From NCBI GenBank assembly GCA_022737715.1, contig JAIITD010000083.1, forward strand, positions 1 to 7,549: a DNA stretch of 7,549 nucleotides. The letters run 5' to 3'. The stretch's first letter is position 1; each line of letters opens with the position of its first letter. The notes below the pieces were generated by a model. The model was not told the origin of the DNA, did no database searches, and saw nothing but the letters and a program-made list of their open reading frames with translations. Positions 6,005 through 7,549 of the stretch are shown here, in pieces. The translations under genes and the position numbers were made by a program. This DNA is from Veillonella sp. (GTDB taxonomy: Bacteria > Bacillota > Negativicutes > Veillonellales > Veillonellaceae).

Positions 6005-6015
6005 GTTACTTTTCT

Positions 6016-6044
6016 ATTATATGTGAAAGTGCGGATTATGTCTA
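6016..6044 (-). promoter_or_regulatory. Promoter of fhs-fchA with PurBox-like spacer
   Basis: Minus strand TAGACA (6044-6039), 17-nt spacer, perfect TATAAT (6021-6016). The predicted start is near 6009. The first 13 nt of the spacer (6038-6026, TAATCCGCACTTT) match PurBox AWWWCCGAACWWT at 11 of 13 positions, in exactly the same place as in the permease promoter. Confidence 0.75.
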
Positions 6045-6095
6045 ATCATTTCTTACTTATATGTATATTCGTTTCTCTAATTAATACATAGATGT

Positions 6096-6141
6096 AAAAA
6101 AAGTCAGTATATAGTACACAAATACTACATACTGACTTTTT
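6096..6141 (-). terminator. Strong terminator of the SLC13 transporter gene, probably bidirectional
   Basis: A stem of about 19 bp (6098-6116 with 6123-6141), whose core is AGTCAGTAT, encloses a 6-nt loop. On the minus strand the only imperfect pair is a G-U, and the stem runs into a run of T (7 T, plus-strand 6096-6102). The plus strand also ends in TTTTTATT. It lies about 85 nt past the transporter stop. The rest of this 3' stretch (6142-6225) is AT-rich with nothing recognisable. Confidence 0.93.
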
Positions 6142-6225
6142 ATTACATAAGCACAATAAATGCAACGCTAAACCGGCAACACTATTAGAGCTTTCATAAC
6201 ATTTTATAAAACAACATTATTTATA

Positions 6226-7494
6226 TTAAAATGGAAACAAAATTGGCAATAATACTAATGCAACAATACTAGACACGATAATCAATGGTAAACCAGCTTT
6301 CACATAATCCATGAAGCTATAGCCTGCTATGTTATAAACCATTGTATTAGCTGGCATACCAATTGGCGTAGCATACGCTAAGGAGCTAGCAATTACAATA
6401 GCCGCCAAAACCGCTTTTGGATCAAAACCAAGTTGAGACGCTAGGCTAAGACCGATTGGAACTAACAATGCACATGTAGCAGTGTTGGACATGAAGTTTG
6501 TCATGAACACGCCAAGTACAAAAATAACAACTAATACAACAATTGGAGATGGGCTCGCACCAAGGCTATTTACAATAAAATCTGCCACAACAGCACCTGT
6601 ACCGGTTTTAACCATGGCATCACCCAGAGCCATAGACCCAGCGAAGAGCATGATTGTTTTCATATCGATGGATTTAACCGCTGCGGTTTCACTAATAACA
6701 TTAGTAGCCACCAACACAAGAGCACCAACCCAAGCACTTACATAGAGTTTTACACCTAATTGTTTTTCAAAAATCATAGCCACAACTGTTAGTATCAATA
6801 CTAAGGCGGAAATCCATTTTTTCCAAGATGGTACATGACTATAATCATCATTGCCTTCAAATGCACCATCTGGTTGATGACTTGGAGCATCTGGTAAGAA
6901 ACGTTTACCAATTGTAGCATAGAAAATAGTACCAACGATTAGAATCGGTAAACCTACTAGACCATAATCGAAGAAACCAAAAGAGCCTAAACCTGCTTGT
7001 TGCAAGCCCGCTTGGGCAATCATATTACCAGGCGCACCAATTAGAGAAATATTACCACCCATAGCAGCGGCAAATACGAGGGGCATCAACAATTTGGTTT
7101 GTTTAAAACCGCTTTTTTTACAAATACCGATAATTACAGGAATCAGTACAGCGGCTGTACCAGTATTAGATAAGAAACCAGATAAAATACCTGTAATCAT
7201 CATAACGGCAACGAGCAAAGATGTTTCAGTTTTAGCAAACTTATGAACTACATTCCCTACCTCTACGGCCACTCCTGTTTCAAAGAAGGCTGCACCAATC
7301 ACGAACATACCCATGAAAAGCAATACATTTGGATCTACAAAACCTGCAAATGCATCTTTAGCAGATAATACACCACTTAGATGTAAACCAACGGCTACAA
7401 TCATCGCCGTAATAGACAATGGAATTTTCTCCCACGCAAACATGACTATGGCAAATACTAAAAAGCCAAGAGTTATCATTACACTCGTATCCAT
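6226..7494 (-). CDS. SLC13/DASS-family (divalent anion:Na+ symporter-like) permease
   Basis: A 422-residue polytopic membrane protein with around ten or more hydrophobic segments in two pseudo-symmetric halves. Each half carries the SNT motif of the DASS/SLC13 family: SNTGTAAVLIP (109-119) and SNTATCALLVP (336-346). Each is followed by its paired glycine-rich hairpin, GGNISLIGAPGN (146-157) and YATPIGMPAN (374-383). In characterised relatives these residues form the sodium and anion sites. Substrates in the family include succinate, malate, citrate and sulfate; dicarboxylates would suit an organism that ferments lactate, malate and succinate, but the substrate cannot be read from sequence. 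The central region at about 200-225 is a polar cytosolic loop. There is no fused TrkA-C domain. GGGAGGT lies about 5 nt before the ATG. It has its own terminator and shows no clear functional tie to the folate genes. Confidence 0.88.
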   Translation of the reverse strand: MDTSVMITLGFLVFAIVMFAWEKIPLSITAMIVAVGLHLSGVLSAKDAFAGFVDPNVLLFMGMFVIGAAFFETGVAVEVGNVVHKFAKTETSLLVAVMMITGILSGFLSNTGTAAVLIPVIIGICKKSGFKQTKLLMPLVFAAAMGGNISLIGAPGNMIAQAGLQQAGLGSFGFFDYGLVGLPILIVGTIFYATIGKRFLPDAPSHQPDGAFEGNDDYSHVPSWKKWISALVLILTVVAMIFEKQLGVKLYVSAWVGALVLVATNVISETAAVKSIDMKTIMLFAGSMALGDAMVKTGTGAVVADFIVNSLGASPSPIVVLVVIFVLGVFMTNFMSNTATCALLVPIGLSLASQLGFDPKAVLAAIVIASSLAYATPIGMPANTMVYNIAGYSFMDYVKAGLPLIIVSSIVALVLLPILFPF

Positions 7495-7535
7495 AAATAC
7501 CTCCCAATACGTGTAATCTACCTAAAAAAGGGTAC

Positions 7536-7549
7536 AAAAAAGGAGGATT
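7536..7549 (-). terminator. Possible 3' half of a terminator cut by the window edge
   Basis: The minus strand enters the window as AATCCTCC followed by six T, the usual look of the right arm and U-run of an intrinsic terminator for a gene upstream of the SLC13 transporter. The left arm lies outside. On the plus strand the same bases read AGGAGGATT, which could alternatively be the ribosome site of a divergent gene starting beyond the edge. The rest of 7495-7535 shows no convincing promoter. Confidence 0.3.

Noticed and set aside
5950..6009. Tetrahydrofolate riboswitch before fhs
   Set aside because: The leader is about 60 nt with only one 7-bp stem and lacks the conserved core I would expect; such aptamers normally precede folate transport or synthesis genes.

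Overview
The window looks like chromosomal DNA of an anaerobic Negativicute, most probably Veillonella. This rests on the moderate-to-low GC, strong AGGAGG-type ribosome sites, and the protein make-up: xanthine/urate permease, formiminotetrahydrofolate cyclodeaminase, formate-tetrahydrofolate ligase and molybdopterin genes. The genus is an inference from the sequence; no search was run. All seven protein genes and the single tRNA lie on the minus strand. I saw no insertion sequence, CRISPR array, prophage gene or plus-strand gene.

In the direction of transcription (high to low coordinates): (1) 7494-6226, a 422-residue SLC13/DASS-type anion transporter, closed by a strong hairpin terminator at 6096-6141. 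(2) 5949-4279 fhs and 4192-3575 fchA, a folate one-carbon pair read from a good promoter (-35/-10 at 6044-6016), with hairpins in the gap between the genes and a terminator at 3483-3525. (3) 3411-2089, a nucleobase permease with a xanthine/urate-type signature, own promoter and own terminator. (4) 1915-1475 MOSC protein, 1455-490 moaA and 488-186 an unknown 100-residue protein. These three are tightly packed behind an extended -10 promoter that has a CRP/FNR-like palindrome at roughly -43. (5) 78-3 tRNA-Lys(CUU), with its own promoter embedded in an 18-bp inverted repeat.

The genes fit one physiological theme. In purine-fermenting anaerobes, xanthine is taken up and broken down to formiminoglycine. 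The formimino group moves to tetrahydrofolate, FchA converts formimino-THF to methenyl-THF plus ammonia, and after the cyclohydrolase step Fhs run in reverse recovers ATP from formyl-THF. Xanthine dehydrogenase in such organisms needs molybdopterin, whose first step is MoaA. Veillonella (formerly Micrococcus lactilyticus) is classically reported to ferment purines. The ring-opening enzymes, formiminotransferase and xanthine dehydrogenase are not in this window, so the link is an inference from neighbourhood.

The most interesting regulatory observation is that the fhs and permease promoters both carry a PurBox-like motif (core AATCCG) at exactly the same place, starting at the first base of the 17-nt spacer after the -35 hexamer.
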